41,206 nucleotides of DNA from Planctomycetota bacterium (GCA_028281765.1 JANQJF010000098.1:1-41206); one strand, 5' to 3'. Shown: positions 16,967 through 26,600, counted from the stretch's first letter. Numbers and translations: made by a program. The notes: a model not told the origin generated them from the letters alone.

Positions 16967-19930
16967 ATGAGCCTCGATGTGCCTCCGTCACCGCAAGGAT
17001 TGACGGCCCGTCCGCACGGGTTCCACGAGCTGATGCGGAACCGCGTGCAGCGGATTCTGCTCGTGTCGAGTCTCTACGACTCGTTCATCATGTCGGAGGA
17101 AGGGCGCCTCCACGAGACGCTGCTGAGCCAGTTCATCGCGCTGAACCTCAGCGACTTTCCCGACCTGATCCGCGTGCCCAACGCCGAGGAGGCGATGGCG
17201 AAGCTGCGGAGCGATCCGAGCATCGACGTCGTGATCTCGACGCTCGACACCGGCGACGCGAACGCCGCGGACTTCGCGCGCGACGTACAGGGGCACGGAC
17301 TCGCGACCCCGGTGATCGCACTCGCGTACACCAACTCCGATCTCCGCGACTTCCTCGCGCGGCGCGACGTCAGCTTCCTCGACCGCATCTTCTTGTGGCA
17401 AGGTGACGTCCGAATCCTCGTCGCGATCGTGAAGTATCTCGAAGACAGGATGAACGTCGCGCACGACACCGGGCAGTACGGCGTGCCGGCGATCATCGTC
17501 GTCGAGGACAACATCCGCTTCTTCTCGTCGTTCTTGCCAGTGATCTACGCCGAGCTGTTCCGGCACATCCACAGGCTGCTGTCCGAAGACCTCAACCTGT
17601 CTCAGAAGATGGTGCGAATGCGAGCTCGGCCAAAGGTGCTGCTCGCAAATACGTACGAAGAAGCGTGGGAGCTGTTCGAAAAGTACCAGGGCGAGGTGCT
17701 CGGTGTCGTCTCGGACTTCGAGTTCCCACAGAACGGCGATCTCGAGCGCTACGCCGGCCTCGATCTGTGCTCGCGCGCACTCGCCGCGCGCCCCGACCTG
17801 CGGATCGTTCTCCAGTCGAGCATCCCCGAGAACCGCAAGCTCGCCGAAGACCTCGGCGCGTCCTTCCTGCTCAAGGGCTCCCCGGTGCTGCTCCAGCAGC
17901 TGCGCACGATCCTCATCGAGCGATTCGGATTCGGCGACTTCATCTTTCGCATGCCCGACCAGTCGGAGATCGACAGAGCGTCCGACCTGCGGAGCTTCGG
18001 CGAGAAACTGGAGAGCGTGCCGCCGGAGTGCGTGGCGTACCACGCCGAACGCCAGCACTTCTCGAACTGGTTCAAGGCGCGCACCGAGTTCGAGCTCGCG
18101 GAGAAACTCAGGCCGCGGCAGCTCGAGGACTTCGAGAGCGCGGATCATCTGCGCGAGGACCTGCTGCAGGCGATTCGCGAGGCGCGGCGGGATCGGCACC
18201 GCACGGTCATCGCGGACTTCGATCGCGCGACGTTCGACCCGGACGTCAGCATGACGCGAATCGGCGCCGGATCGCTCGGCGGCAAGGCGCGCGGTGTCGC
18301 GTTCGCGAACCGGATCTTGCGCGACGCGAAACTCGACGACCAGTATCCGACCGTCGACCTCGACGCGCCGCCGTGCGTCGTGCTCGGCACGGAGATCTTC
18401 GACGAGTTCCTCGACCACTCGCGCCTCGGCGAGTATGCGATGCACGAGGAGTCGGATCAGAAGATCATGAAGCGGTTCCTGCGCGCGCGATTCCCGCCGC
18501 GCGCGGTCGCGGACCTGCGGGCGTTCCTCGAGAAGGTTCGGTATCCGCTCGCCGTGCGTTCGTCAGGACTCATGGAGGACTCGCTCTCGCAGCCGTTCGC
18601 CGGCGTGTACGAGACCTACATGCTGCCGAACAACCACCCGAACCTGCAGGCGCGCCTCAAGCAGCTCGTCGCGGCGATCAAGCGCGTCTACGCGTCTCCG
18701 TTCGCCGCGCAGGCCAAGGCCTTCTTGTCGATGACGTCGTACCGCGTCGAGGAGGAGAAGATGGCCGTGATGATCCAGGAGATGGTCGGGATTCGGCACC
18801 AGGACCGCTTCTATCCGGACTTCGCCGGCGTCGCGCGTTCGTACAACTTCTACCCCGAGCCGGGCCACGACGCGGAGGACGGCGTCGTCGCGGTGGCGCT
18901 CGGCATGGGCCGGACCGTCGTCGACGGCAACCCGTGTCTGCGCTTCTGTCCGAAGCACCCGCGCAAGCTGATCTCGTTCTCGTCAATCCAGGACGCGCTG
19001 TCGAACTCCCAGCGGGAGTTCTACGGGCTGGATCTCGCGCGTCAGCCGACGATCAGCGAGCCGACCGAGCTGCGAAACTACCCGCTCGAAGTCGCGGAGG
19101 AAGACGGCACGCTCGCCTGGCTCGGCTCGACGTACCTGCCCGACGACGAGGTCATCGTCGACGGAATTTCGCGCGACGGCGTGCGCCTCGTCAGCTTCGC
19201 GCAGGTGCTGAAGCACGGCGCCTACCCGCTGGCCGAGCTGATCTGTGACCTGCTCGCGAGCTGCGCACAAGGCACCGGTGGCCCGGTCGAGATCGAGTTC
19301 GCCGGAAACCTCGGGCGATCGGACCGCCGCGCGGAGTTCGCGTTCCTGCAGCTGCGGCCGCTCGCGCTGTCGATGGAAGAAGAGCAGATCCGCATCGACG
19401 ACATCGACGAGAGCGCCCTCGTGTGCCGCAGCGATACCGTCCTGGGCAACGGGCTGATCGACGACATCCACGACATCGTGATGGTCGATCCTTCGACCTT
19501 CGATCGGCTACGGAGCCGCGAGGCCGCGCTCGAGATCGCGCGCTTCGACGCCGTGCTGCGCCGTGAGCAGCGCCCCTACCTGCTCGTCGGTCCCGGTCGC
19601 TGGGGTTCGGCGGACCCGAGTCTCGGCATCCCGGTGACCTGGGATCAGATCGCGGGCGTCAAGGTCATTGTCGAGGCGCGGCTGCGCGACCTCGCCGTCG
19701 AACCCTCGCAGGGCACGCACTTCTTCCAGAACCTGACGTCGTGCAACGTCGGCTACCTGACCGTGCGCGGCGGCGATCCGAAAGCGGAGACCAGCGACAT
19801 GGATTGGGAATGGCTGCGGAGTCTGCCGGTCGTCGAGGAGGGCCAGCTCGTCCGGCACGCGCGCGTGCAGAAGGCCATCGTCGTGAAGGTCAGCGCGCGC
19901 GACCGGATCGGCGTCGTGATGAGAGGCTGA
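16967..19930 (+). CDS. Two receiver-like domains fused to a PEP/pyruvate-binding (ATP-grasp) domain
   Basis: A 987-residue cytoplasmic protein. Residues about 28-150 form a degenerate receiver fold lacking acidic residues after strand 1. Residues about 172-320 form a second receiver that keeps E180/D181, the phospho-acceptor D250 (VVSDFEFP) and K303. The centre carries a pyruvate phosphate dikinase N-terminal (PEP/pyruvate-binding, ATP-grasp) domain: GSLGGKARGVAFANRIL, PLAVRSSGLMEDSLSQPFAG (R531), MAVMIQEMVG, then FLQLRPLAL. The mobile phosphohistidine domain and the PEP-binding barrel of PEP synthase are absent. Instead a conserved C-terminal block includes LLVGPGRWGSADPSLGIPV and PSQGTHFFQNLTS. 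It is therefore not a PEP synthase. It may phosphorylate a partner under receiver control (inference). It follows gdhA after a terminator. Confidence 0.8.
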   Translation: MSLDVPPSPQGLTARPHGFHELMRNRVQRILLVSSLYDSFIMSEEGRLHETLLSQFIALNLSDFPDLIRVPNAEEAMAKLRSDPSIDVVISTLDTGDANAADFARDVQGHGLATPVIALAYTNSDLRDFLARRDVSFLDRIFLWQGDVRILVAIVKYLEDRMNVAHDTGQYGVPAIIVVEDNIRFFSSFLPVIYAELFRHIHRLLSEDLNLSQKMVRMRARPKVLLANTYEEAWELFEKYQGEVLGVVSDFEFPQNGDLERYAGLDLCSRALAARPDLRIVLQSSIPENRKLAEDLGASFLLKGSPVLLQQLRTILIERFGFGDFIFRMPDQSEIDRASDLRSFGEKLESVPPECVAYHAERQHFSNWFKARTEFELAEKLRPRQLEDFESADHLREDLLQAIREARRDRHRTVIADFDRATFDPDVSMTRIGAGSLGGKARGVAFANRILRDAKLDDQYPTVDLDAPPCVVLGTEIFDEFLDHSRLGEYAMHEESDQKIMKRFLRARFPPRAVADLRAFLEKVRYPLAVRSSGLMEDSLSQPFAGVYETYMLPNNHPNLQARLKQLVAAIKRVYASPFAAQAKAFLSMTSYRVEEEKMAVMIQEMVGIRHQDRFYPDFAGVARSYNFYPEPGHDAEDGVVAVALGMGRTVVDGNPCLRFCPKHPRKLISFSSIQDALSNSQREFYGLDLARQPTISEPTELRNYPLEVAEEDGTLAWLGSTYLPDDEVIVDGISRDGVRLVSFAQVLKHGAYPLAELICDLLASCAQGTGGPVEIEFAGNLGRSDRRAEFAFLQLRPLALSMEEEQIRIDDIDESALVCRSDTVLGNGLIDDIHDIVMVDPSTFDRLRSREAALEIARFDAVLRREQRPYLLVGPGRWGSADPSLGIPVTWDQIAGVKVIVEARLRDLAVEPSQGTHFFQNLTSCNVGYLTVRGGDPKAETSDMDWEWLRSLPVVEEGQLVRHARVQKAIVVKVSARDRIGVVMRG

Positions 19931-19932
19931 CG

Positions 19933-20101
19933 CTAGTGCTCCTCGTCTGAAATCCGTAGTAGAAGTAGCCGTGGCAGTCGATTCGCGCGCAAGACGCTGC
20001 GACGACACGGCTTGTCAGTGGACAAGTTGAGGAGCAGCAACGCAGCGAGCGGGTCGAATGGCCGGCAACTTCTGATGCGGACTTCGGACGCGGAGCACTA
20101 G
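19933..20101 (+). mobile_element. Complete 169-bp CTAG-ended repeat element, copy B (MITE-like)
   Basis: Perfect 10-bp terminal inverted repeats: CTAGTGCTCC at 19933-19942 and GGAGCACTAG at 20092-20101. The core 19995-20060 is identical over 66 bases to 41141-41206 (copy C) and nearly so to the window start (copy A). It holds nested stems CGCTGCG/CGCAGCG (19995-20001 with 20041-20047) and CTTGTC/GACAAG (20011-20016 with 20021-20026, loop AGTG). If the palindromic CTAG at both ends is a 4-bp target duplication, the element proper is 19937-20097 with 6-bp ends TGCTCC/GGAGCA. It fills the gap between two convergent genes and supplies the TAG stop of hldD. It encodes no transposase, so it would be non-autonomous. 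Confidence 0.8.
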
Positions 20102-21081
20102 TCGCGGCCTTCGACGTCGAGCAGGCGCTCGACGTATGCACGCACGCCGTCTTCCAACTCGGTGAACGGTCGCTCGTAGCCGGCAGTGCGGAGGCGATCC
20201 ATCGTCGCCTCGGTGAAGTACTGATAGCGCTCGCGAATGTCCTCGGGCGTATCGATGAACTCGACGTTCTCGTCGGCGCCGAGCGCGGAAAAGGTCGCGC
20301 GCACGAGATCGAGGAACGTGCGGGCCTTGCCCGAGCCCAGGTTGAACACACCGGAACGGATCGGCTTGTCCAGCGCGAACCACAGCACGTCGACGACGTC
20401 GACGACGTAGATGAAATCCCGCTTCTGTTCGCCGTCGGCGATCCCGTCGCGGTGGCTTCGGAACAGCCGCACCGAACCCCGCTCGCGGATCTGATCGAAG
20501 GCCTGCAAGACCACGCTCGCCATGCGCACCTTGTGACGCTCGCCAAAGCCGTAGACGTTGAAGAACTTGAACCCGCTCCACGCAGGCGGACAGCGGCCTT
20601 CGGTGGCTTCGGCGCGGGCCCAGATGTCGAACTGCAGCTTCGAATCGCCGTATGGGTTGAGCGGGGTGAGGTCGCCGAACTTCTCCGGATCGTCGTCGTA
20701 ACCGTTCTCGCCCCCACCGTAGGTCGCCGCGCTGCTCGCGTAGACGAACGGAATGCCGGCCTTCGTCGCGTACGACCACAGCTGCTGGGACGCGTTCAGG
20801 TTGACTTCGGTGAGGTAGTCGACGCGGAGCTCGGTCGTGTCCGTGCATGCACCGAGGTGCACGATCGCAGATGGCTCGACGGTGCCCGCACTCAGCGCGT
20901 CGACGATCGCCCCGGGCTCGATGATCTGACCAAACTCGAGCCCCGCGTGCTCGGATCGTTCCGCGAAGTAGGACGGCGAGTCGACAGACACAACCGACCG
21001 ACCGCGCGCATTGCACGATTCGACGAAGCGGGCACCGATGAATCCGGCAGCACCGGTGACGACGATCGGGGATTCGGCCAT
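20098..21081 (-). CDS. hldD: ADP-L-glycero-D-manno-heptose 6-epimerase
   Basis: A 327-residue extended short-chain dehydrogenase/reductase (E. coli HldD has 310). It carries the NAD(P) loop VVTGAAGFIGARFVES, the GACTDTTE motif characteristic of this epimerase, the YGDSK catalytic Tyr-x3-Lys, FNVYGFGERHK and YFTEATMDRL near the C-terminus. It converts ADP-D-glycero- to ADP-L-glycero-manno-heptose in the cytoplasm, the last step of precursor synthesis for the lipopolysaccharide inner core. No other heptose genes are adjacent. The TAG stop lies in the right inverted repeat of repeat copy B. The next gene upstream on this strand ends 47 bases before its start, so co-transcription is possible. Confidence 0.95.
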   Translation of the reverse strand: MAESPIVVTGAAGFIGARFVESCNARGRSVVSVDSPSYFAERSEHAGLEFGQIIEPGAIVDALSAGTVEPSAIVHLGACTDTTELRVDYLTEVNLNASQQLWSYATKAGIPFVYASSAATYGGGENGYDDDPEKFGDLTPLNPYGDSKLQFDIWARAEATEGRCPPAWSGFKFFNVYGFGERHKVRMASVVLQAFDQIRERGSVRLFRSHRDGIADGEQKRDFIYVVDVVDVLWFALDKPIRSGVFNLGSGKARTFLDLVRATFSALGADENVEFIDTPEDIRERYQYFTEATMDRLRTAGYERPFTELEDGVRAYVERLLDVEGRD

Positions 21082-21128
21082 GAGGCGCGCACCCTAACGG
21101 AGCCACCCGGCGATGTCATGCGGGTTCG

Positions 21129-22049
21129 TCAGCGGCCGGTCGCCGGGTCCTTGTCGGAGGCCTTGCCGTCGTCCTCGACGGGTTTCGCGGTCGCGTCGCC
21201 CGAGCGCTTCCAGCCCTTGGCCTCGGCCTCGGCGAAGATGCGGTCGATCTGAGCGCGCGCCGGCGGGTGCTCCTTGACGTCGATGAAGCGCGCCTTCGCC
21301 GGAAGCTCGAGCTTGAACGTCGCCTCTTCGATCGGCTTGTCGACCTCGATCGACGTGACCTCGATGTCGACGATCGGACGGCCGGCAGAGAGCTGCGTCA
21401 TGCGGACCACCGCGAAGTCGGCGCGGCGGACGAGGATCTCGACTCGGTCGGCGGTCTCGAACGCCACCTGCTCGCCCGCGTCCTTGCGACGATCGCCGCT
21501 GACCGTCCAGCACTCCTGGCCGGCGACGACCTTGGGTCCGCTGACGGCCAGTTCGAACTGCTTGCCGAGGTCGTCGAGCATCACGCTGCCGAGCGGGCCG
21601 TTCGCCATGTCGGCTCCGGCGCCGAGCATGCCGGAGTCGCCGATCGCCTGGCTCGCGGACTCCAGATCGGTCAGGGTCTTCTGGTCCATCTTGACGAAGA
21701 CCTCGCCCTGCGCCGGGTCGGACTCCCGCATCCAGACGCCCTCCGGCGTCTTCACGGTCTCGAACTCGCTGGTCAGGCCGTTGCCGAGATCCGTCTTCAT
21801 CGCGGTGTGAAAGTGTGTCGTACCGAGGACACGCAGCGTCCCTGTCGACTCGAACGTGGCGTTGCCCGGCAGGGATCCACGGGTCTTCATCGAGAGGCTG
21901 ACCGACTTGACGGCCTTCTCGCGCTTCGCGATGACCGACACAAGGTCTTTCAGAGTCTTGACTTCAGTCGGCTTTTCGGTGACCTGCGCGATCCCGGCCG
22001 AAGCACAGAGGAAGAACGCGACGATGTGGACGTGACGGGCATGCTTCAT
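21129..22049 (-). CDS. Secreted LolA-like protein
   Basis: A 306-residue protein from the ATG at 22049, chosen for its AAAGGA ribosome binding site and signal peptide (MKHARHVHIVAFFLCASAGIAQ). The mature part resembles the one-sided beta-barrel of LolA/LppX-type proteins: an early helix (LKDLVSVIAKREKAVKSVSL), then alternating strands such as GTLRVLGTTHFHTAMKTDL, TPEGVWMRESDP, CWTVSGDRRKDAG and VDIEVTSIEVDKPIEEATFK. Such proteins bind lipids or lipoproteins in the periplasm. The charged C-terminal tail (about 255-306) is not part of the fold. Assignment rests on pattern, not on specific residues. It is divergent from the HEAT-like gene, with 133 bases between the starts. Confidence 0.6.
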   Translation of the reverse strand: MKHARHVHIVAFFLCASAGIAQVTEKPTEVKTLKDLVSVIAKREKAVKSVSLSMKTRGSLPGNATFESTGTLRVLGTTHFHTAMKTDLGNGLTSEFETVKTPEGVWMRESDPAQGEVFVKMDQKTLTDLESASQAIGDSGMLGAGADMANGPLGSVMLDDLGKQFELAVSGPKVVAGQECWTVSGDRRKDAGEQVAFETADRVEILVRRADFAVVRMTQLSAGRPIVDIEVTSIEVDKPIEEATFKLELPAKARFIDVKEHPPARAQIDRIFAEAEAKGWKRSGDATAKPVEDDGKASDKDPATGR

Positions 22050-22182
22050 GCTCGATTCCTTTCGGTGGTTCTGAGCGTAACGACCCCTGGATGCGGCGCT
22101 ACCGCCTAACGCAGAGGCAGCCCGAATCCGACGACCCGAGCCACCGGATTGGTTTACAAAGTCCGTGCCAAGTGAGATCGCC

Positions 22183-23604
22183 ATGGCCCAACCACGATTC
22201 CTCGCCGTCCCCGTCCTCCTCGCTGTCACGCTCGGCGCTTCACTCGCCGCTCAGGAGGTGCGGCTGACCGACGGCCGGGTGCTCTACGGCACCACGACGA
22301 AGATCGCAGACGGCCTGCGAATCACGACCCAGGACGGCCCGGTTGTGGTCGACGCGACGGAGATCGCGCGCGTCCGCACGAAGTCCGCTCTCCGCGCCGA
22401 GCTCAAGCGGTTGGCGGCCGGTCGCCAGCAGTCGGCGTTCGCGCAGCTCGAACTCGCGCGCCACGCGCGGAGGCTCGGACTGACGACCGACATGTGGCGC
22501 CACCTCGACGCCTGCCTCGAGACCTGCCGGGAAGACGGCGCGACTCGCCGTAGGCTCGATCGCTTCCTCGGCAGCCTCGAGCACGAAGTCCTCCCGCCGA
22601 AGGAACGCGACGGGTCGACGGCCAAGAAGGTCCGCAACCTGGTTCGCCGGTCCGGCCTCGCGAAACGCTCGAAGCAGCACGCGATCGCACACGTGCTGGC
22701 CAACCTCGACGGCGCGAACGCCGACATCCGCAAGCAGGCCCGCCGTGCCGGCAGCCCGCAGTGCCGCATGACCGCGCTGCGCGCGCTCGACATCCGCAAC
22801 GAGCCGGGCAACGCGAAGTTCTTGTTCCGCACGGCGATCCTCGACTCGAGTCGTGACGTTCGTGCCCAGGTCGCAAGACTGCCTCTCGCCCAGGCCTACG
22901 CCGCCGACGGCGTGCAGTATCTCGCGCCAGGACTCCACGCGCGGGACAACAAGATCGCTACGCGAACCGCGGAAGCATTCGCGAACCTCGGCAACGTATC
23001 CGCGGTGCCGATTCTCGTGAACGCCAGTCGCGCCGTGCGCAAGGCCAGTGGCTCCGGCGGTTCGACCCGCGGCTACATGGCCGTTATCAACCAGCAGGCC
23101 TACATCCGCGACTTCGACGTCGAAGTCGCCCAAGCCGCGTTCATCGCCGACCCGAAGATCGACGTGCTGCAGTCCGGCGTCGTGCTCGACGTCACCGTGC
23201 ACGCGGTCAACACCGTTCGCTACCGCCTGAAGTCGTTCCGTGGTGCGCTCGAGCGACTCACCGGCTCGGACCCCGGCAAGGTCACGACCGAGTGGAACAG
23301 CTGGATGGCCAGTCTCTCCTTGCCCGCGGAACAGCCCCGCGGCAAGCAGGGCCCGACGGGACCGAAGGCATCGACGGCGAAAGGCCGGGCAGCGCGCGCG
23401 GCGGGCAAGAGCGACAGCGACTCCGACGCCGGCAAAGTCTGGGTCGGTCGCCACGACGGGAGTGGCACGGCGGTCGTCGGCACCCCGGTCGGCACGACGC
23501 CGATGCCCACCAGCGGCCAGTCCCCGAGCGGTGGCATCAACACCGGCTCGCTCGGCGTGTCGTCCCCCGGCCAGCCGGCGTTGCCGGGCATGGGACGGCG
23601 CTAG
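22183..23604 (+). CDS. Secreted HEAT-like repeat protein
   Basis: A 473-residue exported protein. The ATG at 22183 gives a clean signal peptide (MAQPRFLAVPVLLAVTLGASLAAQ), whereas a GTG at 22165 would add six residues. After it comes a small beta-domain (EVRLTDGRVLYGTTTKIADG) of a kind common at the start of Planctomycete secreted proteins and also seen in the protein at 39567-40967. Then comes an alpha-helical region with HEAT-like repeats (about 180-310: MTALRALDIRNEPGNAKFLF, NLGNVSAVPILVNASRAVRK). The last 90 residues are Gly/Ser/Pro-rich and probably disordered. No catalytic motif is visible. The TAG stop is embedded in the sequence CTAGTGCTCC, identical to the end of the dispersed repeat. 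Confidence 0.75.
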   Translation: MAQPRFLAVPVLLAVTLGASLAAQEVRLTDGRVLYGTTTKIADGLRITTQDGPVVVDATEIARVRTKSALRAELKRLAAGRQQSAFAQLELARHARRLGLTTDMWRHLDACLETCREDGATRRRLDRFLGSLEHEVLPPKERDGSTAKKVRNLVRRSGLAKRSKQHAIAHVLANLDGANADIRKQARRAGSPQCRMTALRALDIRNEPGNAKFLFRTAILDSSRDVRAQVARLPLAQAYAADGVQYLAPGLHARDNKIATRTAEAFANLGNVSAVPILVNASRAVRKASGSGGSTRGYMAVINQQAYIRDFDVEVAQAAFIADPKIDVLQSGVVLDVTVHAVNTVRYRLKSFRGALERLTGSDPGKVTTEWNSWMASLSLPAEQPRGKQGPTGPKASTAKGRAARAAGKSDSDSDAGKVWVGRHDGSGTAVVGTPVGTTPMPTSGQSPSGGINTGSLGVSSPGQPALPGMGRR

Positions 23605-23610
23605 TGCTCC
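23601..23610 (+). repeat. Solo copy of the 10-bp repeat-element end (CTAGTGCTCC)
   Basis: Exact match to the left inverted repeat of the element at 19933-20101, overlapping the TAG stop of the HEAT-like gene (23602-23604). No matching core or right end was found in the 30 bases before the convergent alpha-2-macroglobulin gene ends, so this would be a remnant or footprint. Confidence 0.55.
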
Positions 23611-23640
23611 ACGCCCGCCGCGCCACGACACGGGCGGCAA

Positions 23641-26600
23641 CTACTTCGTCCGATACACCTCGACGCCGCGCTGCTGCTTCTCGAGGACCTCGTTCTTGAG
23701 CCACTCGATCTGCCGGCGGCGGTTGCCGAGGTTCTGACGCACGTTGTTGTCGAACGCGTCGAACTGCTTGATGCCCTTTTCCTGGAGCTGCTGCTTTGGT
23801 GCGGCGGGCTTCTTCATCGGCGCGGGGCGGTACCGCTCGGGGCGATGCACGCCTTCGCCGCGAAAGAACGCATACTCGTCTCCCGATTTGACGATGACCG
23901 TCGCCTTGCCGATGAGCGAGTCCCCGACGTAAATACCGCGCAGGTCGGTGTCACCGCTGCGCAGCCGCTGATCGCCGGAACCGACGACCTTGACGTGCGC
24001 GTTGCCGACGAACGCCCCGTCGCGCTTCACGTTGACGCGGATGCGGCCCGCGGCGAACGCCTCCTGCGCTTCGATCGACAGGTTCGAGCGCAGCACCATG
24101 CCGCTCGCGACGTGATCGCCACTGCGTGCGACGACGAGATACGCACCGGCCTCGTCGAGCGGTAGCTCGAGCTTGGTCTTGCGATCTCGATAGTCCTTGC
24201 CGTCCCCGAGCTCGACCGTGCGCTCCGCGTGCGGCTTGATGCCGTGCAGCATGATGTCGCGGATGTTGTTCAGCGACTTGTTGAGGACATAGAGCCGCAT
24301 CAGGTCGACGCGATAGACCTTGATCGCGACGCGCTCGAGGTTGCGGTGGCCGATCTCGAGCTCGAGGTCCTTGCCGACGCCGAAGGTCGACACCTCGGGT
24401 AGCGTCAGCGCCTTGCGCCGGAAATACTCCGCCGCCTCTTGGGCATCCGAGAACTTCTCGACCACGGCGTCGTACTTCTCGAGTGCTTCGGCCGGGGCGC
24501 CGAGCGCGTGGTGGATCTGCCCCTGCAGATAGACCGCGTGGAACTTGTTCTCGCTCGCAGCGCGGCCACCATCAGCACGCGAGAACTGCTCGGTCGCGAC
24601 TCGCTCGAGGATCGGGAACGCATCGGACCCGCGTCCGCGCGCGAACTCCGCGTATCCGACCGTGTAGAGCAGCTCGTCCTCGAGCGACGAATCGGGGTAG
24701 CGCGACAGGGCCGCCTTCGCGACTGCGAGCGCACCGTCGAGATCCCCGGCCTCGACGAGCGTCGTCGTCCACGCAAACGAGACCTCTTCCGCGAGCGGGT
24801 CCTCGGGGAACCACACGAGGAAGTCTCGGAACGTGCGCACCGCGGTGCCACGAAGCTCGTCCCGACGACCGACGCGCGGGTCGACGGCCACCCCGTTTGG
24901 CAGACCGGCCGCCAGCTCAGCGAGCTTCTGGCCGATGCTGTAGAGGCTGATCCGCATCGTGTTGAGGTCCGGATACGTGCCGAGCAGTCGGTGCAAGAAC
25001 CGCAGCGACGCCTTCACCTCGCCGAGGTTCTCGAGCGTCGTCGCAACCGCAGCCTCCTTGAGGAACGATGCCTCGGCCGTCGCGCGGAAGACCAGCAGGG
25101 CCGCTTCGAATTCGCCGAGATCGATGTAGGCCTGCCCCACCGCGAGGATCTTGTCGAACGGGATCACGAGGTCCGGCAGTCGATCCTTGAGTTCCTCGAA
25201 GTAGCGCACGACGCCCTTGCTGTCGCTCTGCGCGATCGACACGAACAGCATCATGCGTGCGACATGCTTGAATGTTCGATCGTTGAGCGACCAACCTTCG
25301 ACGAGCTGGCGCAGGTGCCCACCGGCTTCGTCGTACTGCTCCGCCTCGAAGTAGGCCTTGCCGAGCGCGAACAGCTCGTCCGGCGTCAGGCGATATTCGT
25401 CCCTCGACGTTTCGCCGCGCGGCAGCACGTCGAGCTTCATTGCCGGACCGTAGGCCACGACGTCCGGGCGCACGGCGCCGTATACCTGCGTCGGTAGCGC
25501 GCGATACGAACCGGGGAAGCGCGCCTGCAGCTCGTACTCGATCGAGCCCGAGCGCACGCCATCGCGGTAGTAGAACACGAGCCGATCCGGCTCGACCGTC
25601 ATGTGATCGTAGCTGCCGCGGATCGAGTCGACCGGCACGGTGCACCCGGCCGGAATCGGCTCCTCGACGACGAGCGGAGACATGCCACGCTTCATCGCCG
25701 CGTCGCGGAGATAGAACGACGTCGACACCCGACCCGTCTCGCCGACCGGCAGCTGCGTCATCGGGTTCGAGAACGACTTGTACCGCCCGCTGACGACACC
25801 GAAGCCCGGTCGCACGACCTTGCCGTCGTGACGCCGATACGCCGGAATGTAGGTGCGACGGGTCCGCACGAGTCGATCCGCGCGATCGCTCTTCGTGAAG
25901 CCCTTCGCGAAGCCGCGCAACACCGCGCTGTAGTGCGCCTTGCCGCGGCCGCGGAGTCGCAGCTCGACGCGGTTCGCGCCGGCCTTCAGCCAGTCCGCGG
26001 GCGCGTCGAAACCGACGGTGCCCGCCTTGTGCGTGCGCGGCACGACCGCGAGTCGCTGGCCGTTGACCAGGATCTCGATCTCGGCTTCGTTCGCCGCGGC
26101 GCGGTCGCGCCCGCCAGCAGTCACGATCGCCGCGATCGCGGCGGACGTGGCTTCCGGGGTGCCCCACGAAGCGCCTCGACGCTGCTTCTCGATCCACGCG
26201 AGCGCGCGCTGGGCCACGGCGTCCTTGGCGTTGCCCAGCAGCAGCGCGCGGGTCGCGATCGCGACCGCCTCGATGTCGGTCGCGGACGGCTTGTCCGCGA
26301 GCTTCAGCTTCGTGCGCATCGCGGTCGCGACTTCTCCCGCCATTTCGGGGCGGCCCGCCGCGTGCCACGCGAGCGCGAGGCGACCGAGGTGGCCGAGCGA
26401 CATGTTCGCGCGGCGGCGATGCAGCGAGTTCAACGTCTCGAAGCGAGCACGTCCGCAGGCGCTGAGCGCCTCGGCGACGAACACGCGCTGGTCGTCACGC
26501 AGGCGGCGCAGCTGCTGAAGCAACCACTCCGCCGCGCGCGACTGCGCGTCTTGCGCGGCCGTGATGCCGTGCTTGGCACAACCCGCGAAGAACCGCGCAA

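Noticed and set aside
16988..18445. 485-codon open frame antisense to the receiver/ATP-grasp gene
   Set aside because: Compositional shadow without motifs or ribosome binding site.
16967..19930. Phosphoenolpyruvate synthase
   Set aside because: The phosphohistidine and PEP-binding domains are missing, so the reaction cannot be the usual one despite the ATP-grasp domain.
19995..20060. Integron attC site
   Set aside because: The folded core resembles attC in having paired arms with unpaired spacers, but there is no matching pair of RYYYAAC/GTTRRRY boxes, no integrase and no cassette array. Copies lie at scattered gene junctions in both orientations.
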